From positions 1-64,000 of IMG/VR virus record IMGVR_UViG_3300008629_000003: DNA of 64,000 nucleotides; one strand, written 5' to 3'. Position numbers and translations under genes: made by a program. Position 1 is the first letter of the stretch, and every line of letters starts with the position of its first letter. This stretch comes from a virus. Shown in pieces: positions 50,133 to 59,021 of the stretch. Below the pieces are notes generated by a model. The model made no database searches. It was not told the DNA's origin and saw only the letters and a program-made list of their open reading frames with translations.

Positions 50133-53100
50133 TTTTTGCCTCGTTTAAACGGGTTGTGCTTTTTGAGCTTTTCCAGGTATTTGGCGAACGCGCTCTCCTC
50201 TTTGGACAATACCCCGCGCGCCTTTTCCATAGTCTTGCTCCCTGATATCGTGAGACCTTGCCGGTAAGCTTCCACCACGGTGGGGTCGATGTAATTGTCG
50301 AGCGCGGTCTTTACTATGTGGCCCCATTCCGTCTTAACTTTCGGGCCATCTTTGGCCGCTACGACCTTGTGGTCGGTGTCTCCCAGAGCCTTCTGGTACG
50401 CCTTGCGCTCCTTTGCCGAGTGAAACCCCACGTGGCCGCCCGCGTAGACCTTGCCCCCGTGCTTCTTTGCCATTGCTCGATCTGGCTCTGCGTGCTTGAC
50501 GAAGTGCTTCCGCGTTTTCCCTTTTTTGTGCCCTAGCGCTTTCGCTGCTGCCATTGCGGCCTTCTCGATCTTGACCTCTGCGTCTTTGGCGCTTGTTGGC
50601 GGTCCAAGCTTGTCGGCTGCTTGCGCGAACAAATTCGACGCATGGAACGTCCGAAAGTCTTTGACTGTGCCGCCGTTGGTGTGAGCTCGGACATAATTTC
50701 GAAGAACCGCCGCGCTAACCGGCGCGGATGTGCCGTTCGCCCGAACATATTGGAACAGGTTTTTAGACGCGCCTGGCTGCTTTAGAAGGTGCGCCACGAT
50801 CCGCGCCACCTTTGGGTCTTTCATCGTTTTAACCTGCGGCACGCCTGCCTTGCCGGCGTATCGCATGGTCACCGTGTCACCATTGACCCGCACATGCGAG
50901 GATTTTAGGGTCGTCACCCCATACGATCCCTTGGCGGCGCTCGACGTGTTTCCCGCGCGAATTAGGGTCGCATCAACCAGCGCCACCATCGCCGCCGAAA
51001 CGGCATCTCTCGACGTTGGCGCTAGGTCTAGGTGGTCCTGTATGATGCCCCTCGCGTGCCCGAGACCCGTGGTGAAACGGGCCATTTTACGGAACTTTTC
51101 CTCCGCATTTTTTACTAGGTACGCATTCCGATAGCTGTTGACCTTTTTCCCCTGGGCGTTGCGCCAACTCATAGAGCTGTTCTCTTCCGGCTTAGAGATC
51201 GTGACCTTTGTTCCGAGGGGTGGATACTTGCTGTGCTCTGGAAATCGCTTTTGCAGATCGGCAAGGTACTTCTTGTCGGCGCTCTTTTTCTTCGCGGCGC
51301 GACGCTCGGCCGGCGTCGCCTCTTTTTCACCGGTGGCGGCTTTTCGCGCCGCGACGGCCGGGTGGCTGTCTTGGTGCTTCGCGTAGTGCCCATGGTCGAC
51401 CTGCTCTTGCTGGCCGGTTTTTTTGTCGATGACCGTGACGCCCTTTTCGCCGGAGCTCATGGTCACGCCGCGGCGCACCTTACCAGATTTGGAGCGGTAC
51501 TTTACGACTTCGCCCTTTGGTTTTCTCGGCTCTTTTTTTTTTTCAGTCTTGGGCGGGCGCGCTTGTGCTTGTGGGTCTTGCCCCGTCTTTTGCCACCGAC
51601 GGACGCCCGGGTTTTTCTTTGATGCGACAAGCTGTTGGCCCTGGTGCTTACCTGCGCCGGCCTGGGCCGGGTCCACCTTGGGCTGACCGTTGCCGACGGC
51701 CTTTCTCATTACAAGCCGGAGCCCAAACCGGATCCGCGCTTTGTTGAGCTCTTCCCAAGCATCGTGTTTAGCCCACGCGCGAGACTCCGCGGCCGTTTGC
51801 CTTTTTTCGCCGCGCCTGTAATCTGCCTCCTTCACTTCTTGGCGCATCTTTTTGTAATGTTTGGTTTCCAGTGCTTTGAGGCGCTTCTTTTCAGCGGGAC
51901 TCAACACGCGCTCGGTTTTCACGCGGGTGATGACGGTTTGCTTGTCGCCTCGCCATTCGTCGTGTTTCTTGATCGTGCCGTGCAGCTTGTACGAATGGCC
52001 GACTTTGAACGGCGCTCGGCCTTTGGGTGCGTTTTCATATGGCTGGGCGGACGGAGCGTGATCGTAGGTGGGCGAGCTTGAGAAGTATTTTAACGTTTGC
52101 CCGCTTTTCGTCTTGAAGGTCAACAGGGTGGTCGTGCCATATTGCCCGTGGATGTCGCGCGTTGACACCAGCGTCGCCTGTTGTGCCGGTGTGGGCGGCT
52201 TGACCCCTTTCTTGCGCTGTGCCTGGGTCATTGCCAACTCCCCAAACTTTTCGCCGGGCTTCCCTATGTGCTTTTGCGGTGGCGGGGCCTTCTTTGCGGG
52301 CGCGGCTTTTTCTGTTGCCTTCTTTTCGGCCTCTCTCTTTAGGTGGTTGTCGTACGCGTTAACCGCTGACACCGCCACGCCCATGTGGTTCTCGGGCACG
52401 CCCGTGTTGCCTGCTCCATGGTTTTCGCCCAAGGCGCGTAATTTTTGATAGTACCCAGAACGGCTATATGCCGGGATCTTTTTCATCCACGCGATCACCT
52501 TTTTGGCTTTCTCGGCGGCTTTCTTGTCTGTTCGGGCCGATGACCATACTCCGACGCTCTGCTGGCTTTTCAGGAAACTACTTGTGCTCTTGACTTCCGA
52601 TCCCGGCCGGGAATTCGCATCCGCGCGGGCGGCCGACATATACCCATCGTGCGGGTTTCCTGGGTGGTCCAACCAGTGAGCCGTCGCCTGTATGATTGCA
52701 GGAAGGGCAACCTCTAGTTTCCCGCGCGGCTCCTTCGCGTAACTGTCAAACTCTTTTGTGTCCCAACTGGATAACCACTCCGCAGCCGTCGCGGCGGTTT
52801 TGGGGTCTTGACCGAAAAAATCACCTAGACACGTTCGGCCGACTTGGACGTGCTTGTTGTGGTCATCCTTTAGGACGTGCAGCTTGGACCGTTGGCGGTT
52901 TTTTCCGCAAAAATCACAATGTGAGCCCGACTTGTGAAATTGGTGCGGCACTTTTTGGCCGCGGTGGTGGTTGACCATGTTTCGCTTCGCGCCGGGCTCA
53001 AAGCTTCCCACGTAAGCCCAGCCGTGGGACTTCATTTCCGGCCCGGTGATTTTGACCGCCACGACCGGCACCTTTTGTCGCACCTGTTTCGTGTCGCGTT

Positions 53101-53950
53101 CGCCCATCATGGAGTAGCTACCCTCCACGGGTTCCCCGGGATGCTCCCACGGCACCGTCCGCAACATCGTGGCCATTTTCTTGCCCAAGATTTCCATATG
53201 CGGCGGCTGTAGTCCTAGCTTGATCGCTCGCTTTTGCATTCGAGCAAATTTCTTTTTAACCGTCGCTAAGTTTTCTTGTGGAATAGCGTGCAGGCTAGAG
53301 CGCGGCCCTTCATTAGCCGCCTGGATCGCCTTCTCTTTGGCGTCTTTTAACTTCCCGTGGCCAACGCTGACCCACTCCACATGATCGTCGTCGAAGACGT
53401 GGCCGACCTTCCACTTCTTCCCGGCCTTCTCAATGACCGTCGTGTTGTCGCCGACGGTGACTAGGTAGCCCCCTTTGCCGTCGCGCTTCGTTTTCGACTT
53501 GATCGGCGCCGGCTCCTCTACATCACCCTCAGTGTACCGCTGCCTAGCCTGGGCACGCTGGGCCTTAATCTTGGCCCAGACGTCGTCTTCCTTTTTCTCG
53601 GGCGCTGTCTTTTTGGCCGGTGCCTTTTTCTTCGCCGCGGCTTTCTTCTTCGCCGCGGCTTTCTTCTTTACCGGTGCTTTCTTCTTCGCCGGCGTGGCGG
53701 CTTTGGGCTCGTCGTCGAAAATCTCGGGAAACAGAATCCGAAAAGGATCCATCTCTTCCGGCTTCTCGGCCGGCTTCTCGGCCGGCTTCTTCTTGGGCTT
53801 CTTCTTGGCGGCTGGCTTGACCTTGTCTGGATACTCGTAGCGCCATTTTCCGCTCGGGAGCTTTTTCTTCCACCCGCCTTTGTTGCCGCGGGTGACGCGT
53901 TGCCAGCCAACGCCCGGGGGCTTTGCCGATTTCAGGAGAATGATCTTCAT
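50129..53950 (-). CDS. Giant virion protein with type IB topoisomerase domain (1273 aa)
   Basis: I chose ATG 53950, overlapping the previous stop (ATGA). The N-terminus carries a GKWRYEYPDK module and a histone-H1-like K/A/P tail (about 43-120). A zinc motif CDFCGKNRQRSKLHV, then HVQVGRTCLGDFFG lies at about 345-380. Further modules are GVRRWQK (783-789) and VDHGHYAKH (851-859). Residues about 890-1235 are a type IB topoisomerase: LIRAGN (Arg998), YAGKAG (Lys1034), KDFRTFHAS (Arg1100, His1103) and DNYIDPTVVEAYRQG (Tyr1220). About 70 extra residues separate the LGH segment from the tyrosine motif. It may relax or bind DNA during or after ejection. Confidence 0.87.
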   Translation of the reverse strand: MKIILLKSAKPPGVGWQRVTRGNKGGWKKKLPSGKWRYEYPDKVKPAAKKKPKKKPAEKPAEKPEEMDPFRILFPEIFDDEPKAATPAKKKAPVKKKAAAKKKAAAKKKAPAKKTAPEKKEDDVWAKIKAQRAQARQRYTEGDVEEPAPIKSKTKRDGKGGYLVTVGDNTTVIEKAGKKWKVGHVFDDDHVEWVSVGHGKLKDAKEKAIQAANEGPRSSLHAIPQENLATVKKKFARMQKRAIKLGLQPPHMEILGKKMATMLRTVPWEHPGEPVEGSYSMMGERDTKQVRQKVPVVAVKITGPEMKSHGWAYVGSFEPGAKRNMVNHHRGQKVPHQFHKSGSHCDFCGKNRQRSKLHVLKDDHNKHVQVGRTCLGDFFGQDPKTAATAAEWLSSWDTKEFDSYAKEPRGKLEVALPAIIQATAHWLDHPGNPHDGYMSAARADANSRPGSEVKSTSSFLKSQQSVGVWSSARTDKKAAEKAKKVIAWMKKIPAYSRSGYYQKLRALGENHGAGNTGVPENHMGVAVSAVNAYDNHLKREAEKKATEKAAPAKKAPPPQKHIGKPGEKFGELAMTQAQRKKGVKPPTPAQQATLVSTRDIHGQYGTTTLLTFKTKSGQTLKYFSSSPTYDHAPSAQPYENAPKGRAPFKVGHSYKLHGTIKKHDEWRGDKQTVITRVKTERVLSPAEKKRLKALETKHYKKMRQEVKEADYRRGEKRQTAAESRAWAKHDAWEELNKARIRFGLRLVMRKAVGNGQPKVDPAQAGAGKHQGQQLVASKKNPGVRRWQKTGQDPQAQARPPKTEKKKEPRKPKGEVVKYRSKSGKVRRGVTMSSGEKGVTVIDKKTGQQEQVDHGHYAKHQDSHPAVAARKAATGEKEATPAERRAAKKKSADKKYLADLQKRFPEHSKYPPLGTKVTISKPEENSSMSWRNAQGKKVNSYRNAYLVKNAEEKFRKMARFTTGLGHARGIIQDHLDLAPTSRDAVSAAMVALVDATLIRAGNTSSAAKGSYGVTTLKSSHVRVNGDTVTMRYAGKAGVPQVKTMKDPKVARIVAHLLKQPGASKNLFQYVRANGTSAPVSAAVLRNYVRAHTNGGTVKDFRTFHASNLFAQAADKLGPPTSAKDAEVKIEKAAMAAAKALGHKKGKTRKHFVKHAEPDRAMAKKHGGKVYAGGHVGFHSAKERKAYQKALGDTDHKVVAAKDGPKVKTEWGHIVKTALDNYIDPTVVEAYRQGLTISGSKTMEKARGVLSKEESAFAKYLEKLKKHNPFKRGKK

Positions 53951-56900
53951 GCTTCGTCCCCAATGTGGACATAGTGTCCATGTTCGACCCGGTGGAGCTC
54001 TCCGGTCTTGTGGTCCATAACCGACACGCCGTCCAATCCTGACGCGTGCAGGTCGCCCGTACAGGGCTCTCCGGTCTTGGGGTGGCGGTACCTCACCCCC
54101 TTGCCCTTGGAACCCCCTGGGGTGCCGCGGTGCGCCTTGCGCAGCATGACACGGGCTTTCTGTAGACTGCTTGGGCCAAGCTTTTTGTTTTTCGCCAGGT
54201 ATTTCAACACCGCGGCGCGATCGCTCCACTTGGCTTTGGGCAGGTGAATCTGAAAGAAACTTGCCCCCGAGTCTTTGTCCACCGCCGAAACAAACCACTT
54301 GTCGGGCTTGTCCACAACGTACGCGTGGATCTCTCCGTCGGCAAACGTCCCCAACAACTCCATGCCGGCCACATTTGGCACGTTGGGCGCTGGCGGGTGG
54401 GCGGACATAGGCCCGTGGTACTGCGGCGTTACTTTTGGCTTGGCGTGCCCGCTCGTTTCCTTCCACGGCCTCGTATGCTCCGCGTCGGCCCATTTACCCC
54501 CGCGGGGTCCGAGGAAGGGTCCAGCGCTGGCCTTACGCAGCATGACACGGGCTTTCCGTAAACCGTGCTCATACTCGTAATCTTCGCGGGCATCTTTTGC
54601 GTCTCGGTATGCGTTGACGTTCGCTAGTAGCGATTTCCTGCTAAACGCGACGACCTCAGACGCTTTTGAGGTAGCAGCGCCCGGGTTCTTTACGATGATC
54701 CCGTCGTGCCCCTGACTTATCAGCTTGCGAACGTCGGCGTGCGTTAGGTCTTTTGGGCTGATTTCTCCCTTGTTTTCTACTACCTTGGGGTTGCTTAGGG
54801 CTACGTGGGTTTTGTGTAGGTTGGGTCCGTATCGGTTGGCATATTTCCGGCGTGGAGACAGGTAAATGCCGGCCTCGGACCCAGCGTCCGCTCCGTGAAT
54901 AGTTCGACCGTGGTTCGCCTGATAGACCGTCAACGGCCCGCCGTCTTGACCCGTTAAAGGGATCGGCGGTCCATGTTGTTTATAGACGCTCGACAAGTCG
55001 TGATCGGCGGCGGGGTGTGACGCAGCGGCGGTGGATTCCTTCCACGGCCTTGTGTGCTCCGCGTCGGCCCACTTACCACCGCGGGGTCCGAGGAAGGGTC
55101 CAGCGCTGGCCTTACGCAGCACAAACCGAGCGCGGCGCCCCTTGGTCCGCATTCGCTTGTCGAGCTCTGCGTCTAGAGCGGTCTGGAGTAGGCTGTGCGC
55201 TTTTCTCATGTTGCCACCGCCCACGGCCTTGACCCTCACTTCGTACGTCCCGTCTTTTCGCCGCTTGACCTTTTCCACCTGAATTTTTCCGCCGACCACC
55301 ACCTCATGCTCGGCGTGGAACGTGGACAGCCCGCTAATGTCCGTCCCTCGTTTTGTCTTCATGGTCAGGATAACCGGGTGACGTTTTGTCGGTTTGGTGT
55401 GGCCCTCGTCCTTTTGCTCGGTTGCTGCGAAGGTTTCGGCGGCGGATCTCTGCTTAGACCAACTCGACATCTCGCGCAAGTCTATCTCTGCCCCTTTGGC
55501 TAGGCCCTTTATTGCCCCGGGTGGTAAGCGCACGCCGCGGTGGAGCTCTACGGCGTAATCACCCTCCACCTTGGCCAGCGTCTTGAGCACTTTGTAAGCT
55601 TGCTGGTGTAATTGCTTCGTGCTTTCGGCTTTCCATTGAAGGGTCTGGACTGGCTTTGCAAGCTTTTTTTGCCATTGCTTCGGGTCGCGCACGGACTTCA
55701 CATTGCCGGCCGTCCATAGCGTTAGCGCATCGAGCAAGGCCGCGTGCGTAGCAGGCAACGCGGCGCGGTGCCATTGAAATTTGAGCGCCTCTTCGCCGCC
55801 GTGGTACCTCGCGAGGCTAAACAGCTTCCACACGGTGTCGGGGTCTTTTCCTGACTTGCGCGCGGCCTCTTTGACCGATTTTCTTCCTGCGGCAACACAG
55901 TCGTCAAATGTCGCGCCCCCGGCGTTCTGCGCTCTCTTAAACGCCATCCGATAATGGAGACTCAACCCATGAAAATCATATCCAACATGCTTGAGGGCTT
56001 GTTTTGCTTCCTCGTTGGGAACGTGCGACATATTCGAAACAGGGTGATATTTCTTTTCCTCTTCAAGCTCGAAATAGGCTGCCTCTAGTCCTTTGGTGGT
56101 CCAGTTTACGGCGCCCCCCGGGGGCATGGTTCGCACCCGAATCTCTTGGTCTGGATACCAGACCTGCGTGTGCGTGCTCCACTTGCCCTGGAAGACTCGA
56201 CTATAGCCAAGCCCATCACCTAACGGCTTCCATTCGCTTGCGGCTCCCGTGCGTTGGGCTTCATCGGCCGGGGGTCGGGCAAGGTCGGCGGCTTCTTTTA
56301 GGTCCGACGCGCGGACTTTTTCGTGGTGAGCTTTATACTTTTCGAGGAATTCGGCCTCTGTCAGCTTGAGCTTTTCCCGGTATGGCTTGAGAAATCCATG
56401 GTCCTGCGCGTCTTTGTAGTGTCGCCACAACCCGACGGACATACTGTCCAGACCATTCCCTTCGTAATCGTGGTAGGCGTCTTGTATCCATTCGTTTAGC
56501 GCTGCCTCGTGGGCGGCTGGGCCGGCTTCTAGCGCGGCCTGGCGCTTTGCTTCCGTCTGCTTGTCGCGCGCAGTCTTCCACGCGCCACGCATCGCCTTTA
56601 GGATGTCACTCCGCGCCACCCCCTTGATCTCCTTTCCGATGACAGGCAAAAGATCGGCAATCTTGCCACCCCGCAGGAGCAACATTTGCGTTTTGCCCTC
56701 GTTCAAATCTGGCACCAACTTTTCCATTTCGGGCCATTTCTTTACTAAGAACATCTCAAGGCGTCGGCGGGCCTCTACGTCTTCTTTGTGGTGGTGGTGG
56801 TGGCTTTTGTAATAGGCGAGCGCATGTTTCCAAGCCCCCGCGGCGTCGTCCCCCCATTCTTCGGGGAGGCTTGGCTTCATGTCGTCGAAACGCATGTGAA

Positions 56901-57096
56901 AGTCTTTGCGGTTGCTATCTTCCGACCAGAACTGTCTATATTTCCATTTCTGCGCCCATTTTCTAGCCGCTTTGGGCGCCGGCTTAAACGACTTGTCGCC
57001 GACGCGGGTGTGTTCCTTCACTCTCACCACCTTGCCGCTCGGCAGGGTGCGAAAGTGAGACTTTACTTGGTGGGCTTTACCAAGAACAATCCGCAT
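53947..57096 (-). CDS. Giant virion protein with two ADP-ribosyltransferase-like domains (1049 aa)
   Basis: ATG 57096 has ATAGGTGATCG upstream. After an N-terminal helical region (with a natural HHHHH at about 99-103), residues 505-630 look like an R-S-E ADP-ribosyltransferase: VELHRGVRLP (Arg520), MSSWSKQRSAAETFA (SSWS 544-547) and FHAEHEVVV (Glu596, Glu598). Residues 720-825 resemble the polyvalent-protein ART family: LTVYQANHGRTIHGAD, GIYLSPRRKYANRYG, GHDGIIVKN, SEVVAFSR. LRKASAGPFLGPRGGKW linkers (660-676, 853-869) and MLRKA (985-989) separate the parts. The C-terminus ends VEHGHYVHIG. It lies just after the head genes, as T4 Alt-like injected enzymes might. Confidence 0.85.
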   Translation of the reverse strand: MRIVLGKAHQVKSHFRTLPSGKVVRVKEHTRVGDKSFKPAPKAARKWAQKWKYRQFWSEDSNRKDFHMRFDDMKPSLPEEWGDDAAGAWKHALAYYKSHHHHHKEDVEARRRLEMFLVKKWPEMEKLVPDLNEGKTQMLLLRGGKIADLLPVIGKEIKGVARSDILKAMRGAWKTARDKQTEAKRQAALEAGPAAHEAALNEWIQDAYHDYEGNGLDSMSVGLWRHYKDAQDHGFLKPYREKLKLTEAEFLEKYKAHHEKVRASDLKEAADLARPPADEAQRTGAASEWKPLGDGLGYSRVFQGKWSTHTQVWYPDQEIRVRTMPPGGAVNWTTKGLEAAYFELEEEKKYHPVSNMSHVPNEEAKQALKHVGYDFHGLSLHYRMAFKRAQNAGGATFDDCVAAGRKSVKEAARKSGKDPDTVWKLFSLARYHGGEEALKFQWHRAALPATHAALLDALTLWTAGNVKSVRDPKQWQKKLAKPVQTLQWKAESTKQLHQQAYKVLKTLAKVEGDYAVELHRGVRLPPGAIKGLAKGAEIDLREMSSWSKQRSAAETFAATEQKDEGHTKPTKRHPVILTMKTKRGTDISGLSTFHAEHEVVVGGKIQVEKVKRRKDGTYEVRVKAVGGGNMRKAHSLLQTALDAELDKRMRTKGRRARFVLRKASAGPFLGPRGGKWADAEHTRPWKESTAAASHPAADHDLSSVYKQHGPPIPLTGQDGGPLTVYQANHGRTIHGADAGSEAGIYLSPRRKYANRYGPNLHKTHVALSNPKVVENKGEISPKDLTHADVRKLISQGHDGIIVKNPGAATSKASEVVAFSRKSLLANVNAYRDAKDAREDYEYEHGLRKARVMLRKASAGPFLGPRGGKWADAEHTRPWKETSGHAKPKVTPQYHGPMSAHPPAPNVPNVAGMELLGTFADGEIHAYVVDKPDKWFVSAVDKDSGASFFQIHLPKAKWSDRAAVLKYLAKNKKLGPSSLQKARVMLRKAHRGTPGGSKGKGVRYRHPKTGEPCTGDLHASGLDGVSVMDHKTGELHRVEHGHYVHIGDEA
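54459..54542 (-). repeat. 84-bp direct repeat coding the linker, copy 1
   Basis: Nearly identical to 55,038-55,121 at DNA level; codes LRKASAGPFLGPRGGKW and the HTRPWKE that follows. The adjacent CAGCATGACACGGGCTTTC also occurs at about 54,145. Recombination between copies could shuffle domains in frame. Confidence 0.88.
55038..55121 (-). repeat. 84-bp direct repeat coding the linker, copy 2
   Basis: Second copy of the linker repeat, between the two transferase-like domains of the 1049-residue protein. It differs from copy 1 at only a few positions, so duplication or gene conversion is recent. Confidence 0.88.
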
Positions 57097-57103
57097 CGAT
57101 CAC

Positions 57104-57475
57104 CTATCGCGCGTCGGCCCACACGTTAACCGTCGTGGTCTCACCACCGCCCGGGGCAGCGTTGAGCGTTACGACAACCCCGCCAGATGCGTTCGCGTCG
57201 GCGGCCGAGACGACGTAGCCCGTGGACGATCCGCCCGACTTCGCCGCAATTGATGCGACACACTTTGCTCCCGCAAATGTGGTCCCCAGCGCAAGCGTGC
57301 CGCTCGTGTTGCTTTCACCGATTACAATCGTGCCGGTCGTGACCTTGGCCACCTCGTTGAGGCGTGTTCCGAGGCCGACCGCCGTTGCCTTGTACTGAGG
57401 TACGATTGGCGATCCGGCGCGGGCGCCGTTGAGAAATGCGAGATTTTCTGACGAAAGGGTGGGTAGCTGAGCCAA
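57104..57475 (-). CDS. Putative capsid-associated structural protein (123 aa)
   Basis: The start is TTG 57475 with a perfect GGAGG five bases upstream. It begins MAQLPTLSSENLAFLNGARA and is Gly/Ala/Thr/Ser-rich with strands (TGTIVIGESNTSGTLALG; GGVVVTLNAAPGGGETT), as in head decoration or fibre proteins. No family is recognised. It precedes the giant proteins. Confidence 0.75.
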   Translation of the reverse strand: MAQLPTLSSENLAFLNGARAGSPIVPQYKATAVGLGTRLNEVAKVTTGTIVIGESNTSGTLALGTTFAGAKCVASIAAKSGGSSTGYVVSAADANASGGVVVTLNAAPGGGETTTVNVWADAR

Positions 57476-57487
57476 CTTGGCCTCCTT

Positions 57488-57859
57488 CTATGGTTTCTCT
57501 ATGATCCAGATTTCTAGATCGCTGGGTGTGACAGTGTTTCCGCTTAGCAAAACAGACGTAGCCAATACACCATCAACGGTATCATCGGCCAAAATCTCAA
57601 ACTTTCGCAGGTTGGCCATTAAGGTCTCCCCGGCCGCTAGGCGAAGTTTAAACGGGTTGTCGTGGCTGTAGATGAACAAGCCGATCGCGCTTGTGAAGCT
57701 GATCGCAACATCTGAGCCGGCCGCCGCTAGGAGCATTTTCTTCACCGTGTACCCGGTGAGGCTTGCTAAAGAGAGCGCCGCCTCGTCGAATTCTTTGCTA
57801 GGCTGCTCCCCGGCTTCGTTCGTATACTCGATCGTCGTTTTGCTCGTAAATGTCGCCAT
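57488..57859 (-). CDS. Hypothetical head-region protein (123 aa)
   Basis: ATG 57859 has AGGGTAAA upstream. It begins MATFTSKTTIEYTNEAGEQP and is strand-rich (SDVAISFTSAIGLFIYSH; SDLEIWIIEKP). Length and composition suit a structural head protein. No family is recognised. Confidence 0.75.
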   Translation of the reverse strand: MATFTSKTTIEYTNEAGEQPSKEFDEAALSLASLTGYTVKKMLLAAAGSDVAISFTSAIGLFIYSHDNPFKLRLAAGETLMANLRKFEILADDTVDGVLATSVLLSGNTVTPSDLEIWIIEKP

Positions 57860-57860
57860 T

Positions 57861-59021
57861 TTACCCTCTATAGTGCTGCATAATTTCCGCGACGGTCTCG
57901 TCGATCGATTCTACCAGACCCTCGGCCCAATACTGAAGTGGACCACACGTACAGTTTGGATGTATCGGTCCCACCGTCGGCCCCCACGCCGCGCGGGGCT
58001 TTTTGAAGTTGCCGCCCCCCGCCTCGCGTTTCTCTATAGTAGACAGACGATACCGCTTGGAGGCGCCGGTCTCGCCCCAGATGCGCCGACACTCTTTGCA
58101 GCTCTGCGGGCTCGCCATCTTGAACACCCACGGGTCATCCTCCCCAGCGGCACGCGCGTCTGTCTTGAGCTTTTCATAGGCGCCGTGGTTATGCGCGAAC
58201 ACTAGCTCAGTTCGGGCCACCCGGTCGAAATCATTTTGTAGACTCGGGCCTTTGGTGACGGCCCTTAGCTCTTGAGCTAACCGCCCCGCACCCCATCGTT
58301 TTTCGACCGCCTTCTCGGTGGCGCCGCGGATCGCGGAATGTTCCGCCTCCGTTAAAATGCGCTGGATTTCCGTGGTAACGCCCTCCGCAGGGCGGCGCAT
58401 ATAGACCGCGGCTTTTCGCTTCGCGTAGTCCATGCTGGCCAGGTCTGTGTCGGACAACTCGGTGGACATTGCCTGCTCTATGATCTTCGCAAGGGGGGGC
58501 GTTTTCCGTATCTGATACGCCTTCAATTGCTCCAATCCCCGTCCAACGCGATAGCTCAAATCAATGAGGGAGCGATGCTTGACGTTTGGTTGGACCAGAC
58601 CCTTGCGAACAAGCTCGTCGAACCGCGGATAATTGGGCGGCACGCGCCCGGTAATTTTTGCGACTAGCGCCACCTCATGATCTTGGAGTAGCTCTAGCAG
58701 AGCGCCCTCTGTCGTCGTGGACATAGGCAACAGGCGCCCGCCGTCCAACAAGGTACGCACCTCTTCGACAAGGCGCGTACCCCACTCGCTCCAAGACTTG
58801 CGCGCGAGACCGATCAGGCGGTGGAGCTCGGGGAATCGTGGATCCTCGCCCTCACCAGTAGGGACCAACGCCTTGCGTAACGGCGACGGATCAAATCCTA
58901 GATGAACACCGATCGCAGAAATGACGGCCGGGTGGTGGGCCGAGTCGATTTCGCTCAAGCCGTTTGTTGTGATGTGGAGGCGCCCCTTCCGCATCTTTAC
59001 CTGGCACTGGACGCACGCCAT
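57861..59021 (-). CDS. MuF/SPP1 gp7-like minor head protein (386 aa)
   Basis: ATG 59021 overlaps the preceding TAA. The C-terminal third has the MuF signature: DRVARTELVFAHNHGAYEKL, then CKECRRIWGETG and GPIHPNCTCGPLQYW. The N-terminal two-thirds is helical, as usual for the family, which bridges portal and capsid and is often injected. It is directly followed by genes of the giant-protein block, a common neighbourhood for injected enzymes. Confidence 0.92.
   Translation of the reverse strand: MACVQCQVKMRKGRLHITTNGLSEIDSAHHPAVISAIGVHLGFDPSPLRKALVPTGEGEDPRFPELHRLIGLARKSWSEWGTRLVEEVRTLLDGGRLLPMSTTTEGALLELLQDHEVALVAKITGRVPPNYPRFDELVRKGLVQPNVKHRSLIDLSYRVGRGLEQLKAYQIRKTPPLAKIIEQAMSTELSDTDLASMDYAKRKAAVYMRRPAEGVTTEIQRILTEAEHSAIRGATEKAVEKRWGAGRLAQELRAVTKGPSLQNDFDRVARTELVFAHNHGAYEKLKTDARAAGEDDPWVFKMASPQSCKECRRIWGETGASKRYRLSTIEKREAGGGNFKKPRAAWGPTVGPIHPNCTCGPLQYWAEGLVESIDETVAEIMQHYRG

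Noticed and set aside
50480-50530. Apparent loss of the topoisomerase active tyrosine (Phe in RKHFVKH)
   Set aside because: The real tyrosine motif DNYIDPTVVEAYRQG lies about 70 residues further on, so the site is displaced by an insertion rather than lost.
53951-54493. N-terminal extension of the topoisomerase-domain gene
   Set aside because: It lies wholly over the 1049-residue gene in another frame and reads like a shadow (Arg/Pro-rich). ATG 53950 overlaps the upstream stop in the usual ATGA manner.
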